Source: Costus lasius (taxonomy: Eukaryota; Streptophyta; Magnoliopsida; Zingiberales; Costaceae). From it: a stretch of 64,000 nucleotides of DNA. The translations under genes were made by a program, and so were the position numbers. Shown one piece after another: positions 24,036-34,837 of the stretch (position 1 is its first letter; every line of letters starts with the position of its first letter). The DNA lies in the NCBI GenBank assembly GCA_027563935.2, contig CM050453.2, forward strand, positions 10,248,001 to 10,312,000. The letters run 5' to 3'. A model generated the notes under the pieces. That model did no database searches, was not told where the DNA came from, and saw nothing but the letters and a program-made list of their open reading frames with translations.

Positions 24036-24834
24036 GAATCCTGGAGTGTTTGAGGCTTGTTACTCTCTTTATATTATACCATGTTGATGGTTGTATGTCT
24101 TCATGGTATTTTGTATGGTTCCACTCAAACTTGAAACCATTGATGTTGGATAGTGTTGGATTAGGAGCTATGTTGTATTTGAAACAATTGTTGGCATTTG
24201 TTACTTGTTGGATGTTGTTATTTGGTGTTAGACAATAGTACTTGTTGAAACCATTGCTGGCATTTTGTATGTTGTTGGATATGGTATAGGGTAATTGGAT
24301 ATTGTTATTTCATCGTGGATATTGTTCCTTGTTGGTTGGATATTGATATTTTGTATGGTATTTGAAATGTTATGTATTAGTGATATAAAAGACTGATATT
24401 GATATTTTGTATGGTATTTGAAATAATTGGGTGAAGTGGAGAACATCCTTCAAGGAAGAACATGAGAAGGCTTATCCTTCTCCTTTTTTTTCAACATGCT
24501 TGATTTTGTGGTTCATTCCTCTTTGTTGGTTTGCATCTGAATGTCATTGTTGCCATAATTCTTTTTCAGGGACACTAGCTAATCGGTTACAGGAATCTTA
24601 CTTTCTGGTTTAAATGGAAAATGTAATTTGAATAAAATATCATGATTAACTTTTTTTCATAGGAAATTTTACAATGCTTGATATTAGTGGTTCAAATGTT
24701 GAAGTGCTTGTTCCCTTGAAAATCATTCTCGACCAAATTGGCCGAGCGAGTTTATAGCTACCTTTTCCTAATTAACTCCTTCCTCCAGTTTTTTGCTATG
24801 TATTTTGCCTTCCAATCTTCCTCCACATTGATGA
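24036..24834. other. Gene-free stretch with TGTTGGATATTG-type repeats
   Basis: This is probably the 3' part of the Harbinger element. Short G/T-rich repeats (GATATTG, TTTTGTATGG) recur at 24100-24420, and GATATTGATATTTTGTATGG occurs twice near 24340 and 24400. No gene is seen. Confidence 0.45.
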
Positions 24835-25085
24835 TATGATGTTGGTACCAAGCAGAAGGACATGGTGGTAGCCTCAACTCTTCTAGTGGCTGGTGGATCT
24901 GTTGCATATATGCAATCATGTCGCTGCAGAAGATCTCCTGAGTCAGAATTTTCTTCAGATTCCACTGCATCTAGAGAGAATGGAGAAAGCTTGAGCTAAA
25001 ATGATGTAGGTAATCAGCCAGTTCGTTTGGCAAAGCCAAGAAGAGATGGATTGAAATCCTTGAGTGGGACACTGTCAGGTTCTTG
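24835..25085 (+). pseudogene. Possible fragment of a peroxisomal ABC transporter (ABCD1/PXA1/CTS-like) first exon
   Basis: The plus strand reads KQKDMVVASTLLVAGGSV, then AYMQSCRCRRSPES and, after one stop, RRDGLKSL. In PXA1/CTS the first exon has a hydrophobic segment followed by an Arg/Ser-rich stretch and GLKSLQVL. The order and character match, but identity is modest and I am comparing from general knowledge of the family. It carries a stop and has no visible continuation, so at best it is a captured or decayed fragment. Confidence 0.4.
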
Positions 25086-26500
25086 AGTTTGCGAATAGTT
25101 TATAGTTTGTACAGGTCATCTTGTAATAAACTTGCAAATTGTTGGTGGGATCGTTGAGCCTGACAAACAAGTTACAACATGAATTGATGCATGATTATTA
25201 TGTTACATCCTAATATAGTCATTCTCTATGTTCTAATTTGCATCCGTTCTTGAACTAGGTATTTAGCATAGGCCAGTCATTAACATATTGTCCATCTGAG
25301 ATTTTAAATAGTACATGCAGATAATTTGAGTTCATGCTAGTTCACAGTGAATAAAAGCGATAGTGGTGCCTCAACTATTCATAATTGAACATTCTTCAGA
25401 TCAACTATTTTTGTAAATTGTACATGAGTCAAATTTTTTTTGAGAATCCTATTAATATTATTGAAGTAAATTCTATTAATATTATTCAAGTGAAAGTAAA
25501 ATTCTTTGGATAAATTATTTTTATAAATTTGTGCACAAGTAAAATTCTTTTAAGCACTATGTTAATATTATTCAAGTGAAGAAAAAAGTTTTCATCCAAT
25601 TGTTAAATGTCCTCTGTCTCTTGTATTAAATTATATGACGTTTTTTACAATGATACAAATGAAATATATGTAATAGTTTGAATTAAAAAAATAATAAAAT
25701 GTAGGTAAGTTTATAGGCATTTTCTTGATTTGATAAATGGGCATAGCAAATATATATTCAAATTAATTTTATTTTTTAAAAAAATTATTAAAGTTTTGTA
25801 TGAAATTTATTATTATTAGATTTGTATCATACTCAAGTCTCACTTTTAATTTGATATAAAATGATTTTTAAAAATTATATAATAGGTAAATTTTTTTCAT
25901 CTTTTTCTCCCTCTCAAGGAAACAAAGTTAGACTTTTTTTCTTTTTCCTGTGTTTTTTTTTCTTTACAATTTTTTTTTCTTTACAATTTTTCTTCCTTCA
26001 AAGAAAACAGAATGAGGGAATGAAGAAATAAAAGTTTTACCCCTGGTTCGGCCCCATATGGCCAAGTTGTTCAATTGTATAGTGATGATAGCAATTGTAT
26101 GGGAGGTGTGTGGGTTGTGTGGTTGGCGTGGTTCAAGTATTGTAGCATTGACACTTCTCTTGTAGCATGCATGGCGCGTGGGAGAAGCAAGCCTTTGCTT
26201 GGGGGTTGGCATCCATGCACCCAGAGAGCGGTGAGGGGGAAGCTCGCCGAGTGACGAGAGAGTGGCAGACCTGAGCTCAGCCGTGTGATGAGAGTTGAGT
26301 TTCCAAGCAAACGAATAGTGACGAGAGGTATGTGGCAGACATGAGTGCTTGCATGAACGGTTCACACAAACGTCACAGCTTCTGATCCAAAGAATGATTT
26401 TTTCCATTGTCTGGCTGTCTGGCTGTGTCGTTATATGGCCAAACACAACTCAACTTGCGGTTGCTGCGGCACGCACTCGTGCTGTTGACCATGCAGCTTG
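25086..26500. other. AT-rich gene-free region
   Basis: It contains poly-T tracts and runs of AATATTATT. One minus-strand ORF at 25964-26446 (160 codons) has no recognisable domain. I see no supported gene. Confidence 0.4.
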
Positions 26501-26509
26501 GCCAAATGG

Positions 26510-26913
26510 GGTAAAATGTTTGCAGCGGAGCATCCTACTTAATTTTTTTTGAATAGGGTGCTTCATTTTAACCCTAAAAAGATTTTTTTAAAATTTTTTT
26601 TATAGAAATGATCTACACATCTTAAGCTATTCAATGATACCAATATTGCTATAAACAAGATTACACATACTGAAAAATTTACCTAAACATTTTGCATAAA
26701 AAACAAAAAATACTATTCACTTTTGTTTTTTATACAAAATGTATAGGTGAATTTCTCATTGTGTGTAATCTTATTCATAGCAATATTGATACCATTGAAT
26801 AACTTAATATATGTAGATTATTTATATATTTTTTTTTAAAAAAATTTTAAATAAGGAAATGGGGCACCTAACTGCAAAATTTGCAGTAGGGTGCCCCGTT
26901 GCAAATTTTCCCT
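26510..26913. mobile_element. Mutator-like MITE (about 404 bp) with 9-bp TSD
   Basis: A perfect 9-bp TSD, GCCAAATGG, lies at 26501-26509 and 26914-26922. The arms are long inverted repeats: the left contains TTTGCAGCGGAGCATCC and GGGTGCTTCATTTT, and the right reads TTTGCAACGGGGCACCC and GGTGCCCCATTT as its complement. The inner arms share GATACCAATATTGCTAT. It has the same plan as the element upstream of the PPR gene and the arm at 29258. Confidence 0.85.
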
Positions 26914-26933
26914 GCCAAATGGGCCCTAGGTGT

Positions 26934-27328
26934 CTGAGATGTCAACGGGTCAGGTACCCACGAGTTTTGGTCAAACTCGAACCTGAACCCGACTAAACCC
27001 GAGTCGGGAATTTAAACGGGTACCCGTGGGTATCCGTTTAAATTAAAATATTTATTTTAAAATTATTTTTTAAATTTTTTACAAAAATATAACTATAAAA
27101 TAATATTAATAATAATTATTATATTTATTTAAAATTATTTTATTATATAAATATATAAATTTATTTTTTATTATATATTAATCGGGTATCGGGTATCTTA
27201 ATCGGGTACCTGAACCCGTGAGAGTAAACTCAAACCCGACTCGATTAACTAATCGGGTATCCGAACACGCCATAAATGGGTCGAGTCGAGTCGGGTACCC
27301 ATGAGTTTGGGTACCATTGACACCCCTA
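26934..27328. mobile_element. Non-autonomous hAT-type element (about 395 bp)
   Basis: The right end, read as reverse complement, is TAGGGGTGTCAATGGTACCC; the left end is the related CTGAGATGTCAACGGG. Both subterminal regions are rich in GGGTACCC and CGAGTCGGG-type motifs around an AT-rich core, the classic layout of short plant hAT elements. I could not find a matching 8-bp TSD, so the left boundary may be damaged. Confidence 0.65.
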
Positions 27329-27378
27329 ATCCTCTCTATTTGTAATCCTGCTAAATTCTTTTCTAGCTTCTTTGTAGG

Positions 27379-28821
27379 TGATGACATGCATTGATATAGT
27401 ATTTTTAGCATACTTTTACCATCAATTATCTCTCTTTTCTATCATATTTTTACTCATTTTGGCTTAAATCCTTTTATTTGTTCGGAATCTTCACCTCTCT
27501 TCACTTTTGTCATATTTTAGGTAAAAATGACCAAATTTTGATGGATTTTGAAAGATCCGAGTACACGAATAGATTCCAGATGCCAAGACGAAGTCACCTG
27601 CCAAATTTCATGAGAATCGGAGCAAGTTTGAAAAATACACCCCGCCCGTGAAAATAATTACGGCCATAATTTCTGCGGTGCTTTTTGACGTTTTTCACAG
27701 AGAGTTTTACGGCCTGCCAGTGAAAATTTTCACGGCTGTAATTCCTGCCCATGAAAATTTTCACAGCCGTATTTTTAACCCATAATTGAACAGAAGAAAA
27801 TATGTCCGCCTGTGAAAATGTTTATGGCCGTAATTTTGTCCGCCAATTTTGGTTTTGACTCCATTTTTCATCCGATTCGACCCGTTTTTGAGCCAAATTT
27901 TGGGGAAAACCTAATAGAAAGATGAATAACTATTTAAGGGAGCTTTGGGCCAAGTTTGAGGACCTTTTGGCGAATTTTCAAGGCAAGAACCAAGGAGGAG
28001 GCGAGATCTAGGGCACCGGGCGGCGACCAACGAAAAGGCTTCGATTCCAAGGATTATTGGCGACGTTCTTCATCAGGAAACATTAATCCTTGTCTTTCTT
28101 TGTCTTTTTCATATTTTTTAGCCGATTGTAATCATTAACATGGAATTCTTAAACGTGAACATGTGTAGCATGTCAGCGTAAACTCCTATGCAGGATTAAG
28201 GGCGTAGCCCTCTTTGTTCTCATGACTTGATTGCTTTATACATCTTATGAAGTTATTTATTCTTGTTAGTTTCAATTATTGTTGCATTAATCACATGATA
28301 ATTACTGGTCATGATTCTCATGTTTTAGACGTCTCAAGAAGTACTGAGAAGTGAATTGAGACGTCGGATCTACAATATTTGGACAAGTTGATTTGAACAC
28401 GAGAGTAGTTCGAATTGACTTGCGGGATCTAAGATTTATCAAAAACTCATTGAGTTTATCTTGAGTTAATAACCACGAGAGTAGGGGATTAAGTCAGATA
28501 AACACCGGATTGTACTACTGAGAAGGGGCAATCTGTACATGCGGATAAATCTCCTTCAACATAGTAAATCCTTCATAAGATTTCTTTAATTTTAATAAGT
28601 CATGAAGCATAGACTGGTGAACCCGAAATCCTGAACTTTCCATAAATTGATTACAAACCCCAGATTGCCTTTTGTCGCTTTTGTTCAGTAGTGATAAACT
28701 TCATTTTCTCTCAGATTAGTCTAGCTAACGATTTTTAGTAAGAATCAGTACTTAGCCATTGGTCCCTGTGGATCGATATTTTTATTACTTCGACGTATCC
28801 GTGCACTTGCGGATCACATCA
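27379..28821 (+). mobile_element. Athila-type solo LTR (1443 bp)
   Basis: It starts TGATGACATGCATTG and ends GGATCACATCA, with a perfect 5-bp TSD GTAGG at 27374-27378 and 28822-28826. The tail (CCCTGTGGATCGATA, then GTGCACTTGCGGATC) matches the Athila LTR tails at 31120 and 34130. Palindromic TGAAAATTTTCACGG and TTACGGCC motifs recur at 27650-27840. No internal region is present, so this is a recombined solo LTR. Confidence 0.9.
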
Positions 28822-28826
28822 GTAGG

Positions 28827-29257
28827 CCCGCTAATAAATATCATCCGAAGTGTCCCACCCAAAATAAAGAGCTCTACAGGACTCTTAATGGAATCTACCC
28901 CACATAGGGGACACAAAATGACACAGGAGCGTCACTAGCAAATGAAAACACTTCACGTCTCAGCCAAAACAATAAACAACAAGTACCGTATGCAAACAGT
29001 GATGTACATGTGCAAACAGAAAACACCACGTAGGGCATTGAGACAGAAAAGTTTGCATGTAGCCAACATAACACACAACACAAACACAACACAAAAAGAA
29101 GAGTAAGACCGAGGTACGATCACAGCATAAAAATATGAAAGTTCGATGAAAAAATGAGACTATAGAAAGTCAGAAAAAATAGTCGAAATGAGAAGTTACC
29201 TTGGCAGGACTTGAACTTGCAGCTCCACTATAGCCGCATACCTGAAAGAAGGGGGAA
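28827..29257. other. Gene-free spacer
   Basis: Low-complexity sequence rich in ACACA/AACA. It has a short minus-strand Cys-rich ORF (65 codons) without a known motif. I see nothing else. Confidence 0.4.
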
Positions 29258-29377
29258 GAGAGGAAAAAATTTTACAGCAGGTACCCAGCTTAATTATTCT
29301 AAGTTGGGTATCTCATTTTTCCCCTAAAAATATTTTTTTTAAAATTTTTTCTATAGAAATGATCTACACACCCTAAG
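29258..29377. mobile_element. Left arm of a third Mutator-like MITE, truncated
   Basis: The order GGAAAAAATTTTACAGC, GGGTATCTCATTTTT and then ATAGAAATGATCTACACA mirrors the left arm of the MITE at 26510. The second arm is missing; the sequence switches to LTR at 29378. Confidence 0.55.
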
Positions 29378-31959
29378 TGTCAGGCCTGGTTCAGGCCGGT
29401 CCGGCCCAAAGCCCACTGGGCTAAGATCAAACCCAAGCCCGCAGCCAAACGACAGCCCACGCATCAAATCGGCCCGGTCAACATGTGCTGTTGACCCTAA
29501 ATTGCACGCAGGATGCAAACCCTACGCGGACGTTGCGGCGGCAGCGTTCCCATCGCGAGATTTGTCCGCGATGTCTTCAGACACGGCGAAGTACGGTGTC
29601 TTCTCCGCAAAGATCGGACGGGGTGGGCTGCGGACGATGCAGAAAGTCGACGCCCTAATTTGGGGAGCGGGGAGCGTGCGGATCGCACGCGATGGAAGCG
29701 GCGGCGCTCCCCTATAAGATCGTCCGATGGCGGACAACGAAAGGGGATCCAACTTGGTGGAGTGATGCGTTGCGTTTACACCATGTTTTTGCCTATATTT
29801 TAGATCATATTTTGAGCTTAATTGAAATGATTTTGTGCTATTTTTAGTATTTTTGTTTTACTTTGCACGGAATCTTCACTTTTCTTGATTTTAATAAAAA
29901 TGTAGGTAAAATGGCGTAAAAACGAAGGATTTTGAAGCCAAAGCATGATTCCCGAGGACATCGCGGGCCTACACGGCAAATTTGGGGCCAAAATGTTGAA
30001 GAACGAGACATTTACGGCCTTGGACGTAATTGCAGATTCAGCTGTGAACACGATGACGAGAGGAAGGCGAAAATCGGCTAAGTGTCGCAATGAACAGAAA
30101 CTTTCACGGGTGTGGCCGTAATTCCATCACAGACCGTGAAACTTTCTGTGACCGAAAACATTATACACAGAAACATTTACGGCCTCAGCCGAAATACATC
30201 ACGGGCCGTAAAACTTCCGCTCGACGAGTTTTTCACCCGATTCAAACCGGATTTGAGCCAAACTTCGTAGAACCGTTCATTGATGGATTCTAAATCGGAC
30301 GAGCACAAGCGGCGGCGGCGACAGAGGCGACAACTTGATTTCTGAGCATACTCTGGCGAAATTCCATACGAATTCAACGATCGATCCACTCTTCCTCATC
30401 TCCAGAACGAGGAGAAGGCGTTTTTGTTATTTTTTCTGTGATTACTTTGCAAATTCTTAGAAGATATTCACTCGTTCATCACAAACATTACTTCCTTAGC
30501 AATATAAGCGAGTAGATACCTTTTTCGGGATTATTGGGCGTAGCCCACTGATTTTCATGGATTAATCTACATTATTGCTCTTTTCTTATAAATTTGTCAT
30601 CCTGATTTAATTGAAATTGCATGTAACCCGTAAATTACCTTGGCCAAGTAATCTTATGTCTTTGACGAAGTGAGAAGGACCAAGAGGTGAATTGCAACAT
30701 CTGACCTATTTCAATTAAGCCTTCAAATCTAATCACGAGAGTAGGTTAGATTCATCTAATGAATTAACCTGCTTTTCATAGAACTCAAGGGGTTTAATTA
30801 GGTTGACTGTCACGAGAGTAGGGAGTTGACCTAATTGAATACCGTATTACGCTCCGAGAGGAGGTAATATGTACAATAGGAAAAGTATCTTTTAGGATAA
30901 ATAAGTTTATTGATTGGGTTATTTTTACACGATTCATGTTTATCAGTGTGGCGAACCCATGAATTCCCGATACTTTAGAAATCAAGTCTCTTAAAAGTTG
31001 TTTCTGAGTTTGTGTCGTGTGTAGAAGTTAGAACAACCAAAGATTGATTCCGCCTAAATTCAAACATATCAAGAAGTCAGTACTTAGCTACATAGTCCTC
31101 GTTGGGAACAATAATCTTTTATTATTTCGATAAATCCGTGCACTTGCGAATCACTATCATGGAGCTTGAGCGATCATCATCGGCGTTCAGGAGTGGAGCA
31201 AAATCTTGGAGAGAGTGATTGTAATCGGTGATCAGGGGATCACCGACGAGGGAAGGGAGTGAGGGCACCGGTGACAGGGGTCGCCGGCTTTGAGAGAAGC
31301 TATAAGCTTTTCGAAGAAATAAAACAGCAGCTTTTCTCTAATCTTCCTTCCCCTTGGTTTCAGCGTCAATTCCTCGTCTCCGACAACAACGATGACGTCT
31401 GGCAAGAGTTTGAAAGCGGGGCGGCGGCCTCTCCCATCCGGTGAGTCCTCGAGCACGGGCGGCGCTCGGCGAAGGAGATACGGCGGACAGAGCGACGCAG
31501 GCGACATCGCGTAGCAGCGGAACGAAGGAGACAAGTTCTGATTTTGACTAGGTCAAAATCAGAACAGTGATTCCAGAATTCGATTTCACGAATTCGGCGA
31601 GCGAATTGCAAGGGCTGACATCAGCTTCTGAATACCGAGCGGCGCGCAGCGGGCGAAATCGGCGTGAAGAAAAAAAATCCTGGCCGACATCAGTGTGACG
31701 TCAGCGAGAAGATTTAATCTGAGGAACAACGGTCAACGTTGATTTTGACCGAGGGGTATTCTGATTTAGGGTTTGATTTCTGATTTTAGGGTTAGGGTTT
31801 TCTGAGCGACCTTGTAATTTGGGATAAAATTAAATCGGGGAGTTAGAGTTTTGATTTGGGGAAGAATTTTACCCGGAAACCCTAGGGAGTTCACGCCTTG
31901 GTGTTTCGCCGGACAACCCTAAGACACCAGTTTAGGGCTCATCCGACCGGGGTGTGACA
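29378..31959 (-). mobile_element. Solo-LTR-like sequence (about 1.2 kb net) interrupted by an Athila solo LTR
   Basis: The ends are TGTCAGGCC at 29378 and GGTGTGACA at 31959, which form a short inverted repeat. CTAAG occurs on both sides (29373-29377 and 31960-31964), as a 5-bp TSD should. Removing the Athila solo LTR (29763-31159) and one TSD copy leaves about 1180 bp. Caveat: the left flank is a MITE arm that does not resume on the right, and CTAAG also precedes the next LTR-like sequence. The exact structure is therefore uncertain. Confidence 0.5.
29763..31159 (+). mobile_element. Athila-type solo LTR (1397 bp) nested in another LTR
   Basis: It starts TGATGCGTTGCGTTTACACC and ends CGAATCACTATCA, with a perfect TSD TGGAG at 29758-29762 and 31160-31164. 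The tail has GTGCACTTGCGAATC, and the interior repeats GGCCGTAAT/CCGTGAA motifs (30000-30220) like its relatives. There is no internal region. Confidence 0.9.
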
Positions 31960-31987
31960 CTAAGACACCAGTTTAGGGCTCATCCGA
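31919..31987 (+). repeat. Tandem duplication, unit about 41 bp
   Basis: CTAAGACACCAGTTTAGGGC followed by TCATCCGA occurs at 31919 and again at 31960. The second copy straddles the boundary between the solo-LTR-like sequence and the following LTR-like sequence. Confidence 0.85.
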
Positions 31988-32001
31988 TCGGAAACCCTAA
32001 G

Positions 32002-32744
32002 TGTCACGCCTGGCCTAAAGATTCTCTGACGGAACTCTAGACCGGCGTGAAATCCCTAACCTCAGGTTTCCGAGTGTGATTTTATCCCAATTGGAAAACC
32101 CTAATTCACCATGTACAAAATCACCCCCAAATTGAAGAATTGAACGTAAACCCTATATTTGAATTTACCCGAATTTTGACCGTTAACGCCGCCACGCCGA
32201 ATAAGTTTCTGGTTTGTTGACATCGCTGCACGTTAGCGCCGCGAAATCAAAAATTCGAACCCGATTGTGTTTTGCTTCTCCGATTTTGACCCCAGGTCAA
32301 AATCACCGTCCGATTCGTCGAATCAAACGCTGAAAGCTTCGATTGTATCTTCGTCTTCAACGTGGCACACTCGTCCGCCTTCGCCGCGTCTGCACACGAA
32401 GCTTGTCGATTCATTGCCGGAGGAAGGTGTGCTGGCAAGGGAAGCTTCCCAAACCTCGCCCTCAGCCTCACGTCGATGACCGGAGGCCGTTTGTCGCCGG
32501 GAAAATCGTCGCCGCCATGGAAACTCCAGAAACAGGGGAATAAGTAGAGATAAGGCGAAAGCTTTATTCTACCTTTCCAAGCTACAAAACTCCTTCTGAC
32601 TCTCGCCGCCGACGCTCCCGTCCCTCCCTCGCTGGTGATCCCTTGATCACCGATTACAGTCGCTATAATCCTCTCATCGGCATCTCCCCAGACGCTGGAT
32701 ATTACGGTCGCTCAATGCTCTCCAAGCTTTCTATTAGTGGTGGG
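32002..32744 (+). repeat. LTR-like sequence split by element A (continues at 63948)
   Basis: It begins TGTCACGCCTGG and continues to the insertion site of element A. The sequence resumes at 63948 and runs off the window. Its reverse complement resembles 31160-31959: for example GTAATCGGTGATCAGGGGAT at 31225 against GTAATCGGTGATCAAGGGAT here. Two related LTR-like sequences therefore sit head to head. No protein is encoded. Confidence 0.5.
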
Positions 32745-34180
32745 TGTTAAGTCATTTTTATATAGAGAATTATATGTGATTTTTATTGTTATATCTTCAT
32801 TATTCTAGCATTTACACCTTATTTACATGGATTTATTGCATTATCTTCGGAATCTACACTCGTTGGTGTTCTTGCATCATTTCAGGGAAAAAGCGAGGGA
32901 ATGCGACTTTTTTCAGCGAAATCTGTCTTCTCAGCAAAAAGCACGGTCCACCCGATGACCAGAATCATGCCCTATGCCTTTGGTGTCGCCTTATATCGAT
33001 TTTCCAGATTTTGGCCCTCGACTTATCCACATCAGATAGAAGGTTCCAAAGGGGCAGAAGAGGAATTCGACCAAGGGAGGGGGGACAAAAGGCAAAAGCC
33101 CTATTCACGTAAAGGGATCACAATTATTGGCGGAGGAATTCATTCGTTTACGCACGCACGAAGGAAGACGGGCGGCGACTGAGCAGCGAAAGAAAAGAGG
33201 AAAACCTTCAACGCGAGAGCGTGAAGGAGGCGGACGGACGATCAGAGGAAGAAGAGGGCTCCTCCAGGCGGCTTCTTCTCTCTTTAGGGAGTCTTATTTG
33301 CCATTTCTCATCTATTCTGCCATCTTCGTTGTCCATGGATGCTATGCTAGGAATTGTTTATGCTTTGCTTTGGAACATGAGTATGGCAGCTTAAATCTTG
33401 TTTCAGGGCTAGGGAAAGCCCCTTGAATGTTTTATGCATGTATTGTGATTACATTTTGTAAACCCTAGATTGTCTTACCTTGCCTAGTTGCACCTCTTGA
33501 ATGAAGATTACCTTGTTGCTTTCTTCATATTTTAGATATCCGGTATGGCCGAGAGGCACATCTAGATGTTTGATAACCTAGGCGAGGGTACCTCAATCAT
33601 CGCACGAGAGTGGTTGATTAGGTACGGGTAGTGCATACTATTTCGTGCTCATTGGGTTTATTCGGGTAGACGTACTACGAGGGTAGGCGTCGAACCGTAC
33701 AAACATCTTGTTGCATCACCCGAGAGGGGACAACATGTACAAATGATGAGATGGTATGTACGATCCGGCACTCAATGAGTTTATTCGGTTTTGCGTCCTA
33801 CGATGGTAGACGTTAAATCGGGTAAAGCTCCTAGTCGCAAGTTGCATCGCTCGAGAGAGGACAACATGCGCACTCTTGGATCACCCTAGGATTTTAAAAG
33901 GGAATTGCATGATGTTATTTCATCCATGCATAACACATCGAGGTGGTGGACCCTAGCCCTGATTTCTTGCATCCTTGGATCCTTAGTTGTGCTATTACAT
34001 TGCTTTCCTCTTGAGTTATCTTGCTTTGTTCTTTAGTTTTGATTTATTAACCATTTCACAACCATCAAACGATCGTCTAGCTTGCGATAATCTAATCAGG
34101 TGGTACTTGGTATTTGGTCTCTGTGGGATCGATACATTTATATTACTTCGATAGTCCGTATACTTGCGGAACGGCTATCA
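32745..34180 (+). repeat. 5' LTR of element A
   Basis: It starts TGTTAAGTCATTTTTATATAG and ends CTTGCGGAACGGCTATCA. It aligns end to end with 62507-63942 at the same length. Confidence 0.95.
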
Positions 34181-34186
34181 AGTTTT

Positions 34187-34203
34187 TGGCGCCGTTGCCG
34201 GGG
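34187..34203 (+). other. Primer-binding site of element A (tRNA-Asp type)
   Basis: TGGCGCCGTTGCCGGGG lies 6 bp after the 5' LTR. It is complementary to the 3' end of plant tRNA-Asp(GUC) including CCA, the primer usual for Athila elements. Confidence 0.92.
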
Positions 34204-34371
34204 ATCAAATTTATCAATATCGACACGGTTGTGTTATTGCTAGACTAGACATTTTTCTTTCTTTTAGCTTATTTGTTTTTAGTTATTTAGTGTTAATCTC
34301 TTTTAGATATTTGATAATCACTGCTTATCTTTTTGTTAATTGGAAAGGTTGCCTTTGAACTCACTTGGTTT

Positions 34372-34506
34372 ATGCGTAGGACTCTATGGACGGGAGAACT
34401 AGTACCTTTAGATCCTGAAATTGAAAAGACCTTCCGGCGCCGTAGAAAAGCTAAGTTCAAGGCATCTATTTCTAAAGAATCTCTTGAACAGCTCAAGATG
34501 GATAAC
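34372..34506 (+). pseudogene. gag start of element A, truncated after 45 codons
   Basis: The ATG at 34372 opens MRRTLWTGELVPLDPEIEK followed by an Arg/Lys-rich run, the usual start of Athila gag. The reading frame is cut at 34506 where element B begins, whose first bases supply a stop codon. Gag would normally run for several hundred more residues and continue into pol. Confidence 0.8.
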
Positions 34507-34837
34507 TGACACGATCCGCAAGTGCACTGATATGTCAAAGTAATATAAAAGATGTCAAATCCCATAGGAAACAAGGTTGAGTACTAGAAAGTCCGAGTCC
34601 TAATAGCTAGGCGAATCGAAACGTGGGTTTTTGAAGACGGAAATCGAAAACAAACAAGTGCAACTAATTCAGTAGAGAAAAGATATAAGAGAGAATTCAG
34701 GGCTACGGCTTCCACCACGATGATAATCTTAATCGCACAAGAAAGATATTAGTTATTTGGTTTATTGGTTTTGCACAAGGAGTCTAACCCTAGGGTACAA
34801 GGTGCCATCTCTCGAGTGATCCTCTATACTCAGCCAA
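34507..34837 (-). repeat. LTR of element B, 3'-terminal part
   Basis: Read on the minus strand it ends CACTTGCGGATCGTGTCA, an Athila-type LTR terminus, and contains CACTCGAGAGATGGCACC like the CACCCGAGAGGGGACAAC of element A. The rest of this LTR is at about 55015-56278. The plastid block lies between them. Confidence 0.8.

Noticed and set aside
25964..26446. 160-codon minus-strand ORF
   Set aside because: No recognisable motif, overlapping ORFs on both strands, and a location between decayed transposons.
26926..27336. 8-bp TSD for the hAT-type element at 26934-27328
   Set aside because: The flanks (CTAGGTGT versus ATCCTCTC) do not match, so the element is called on its ends and subterminal motifs only.
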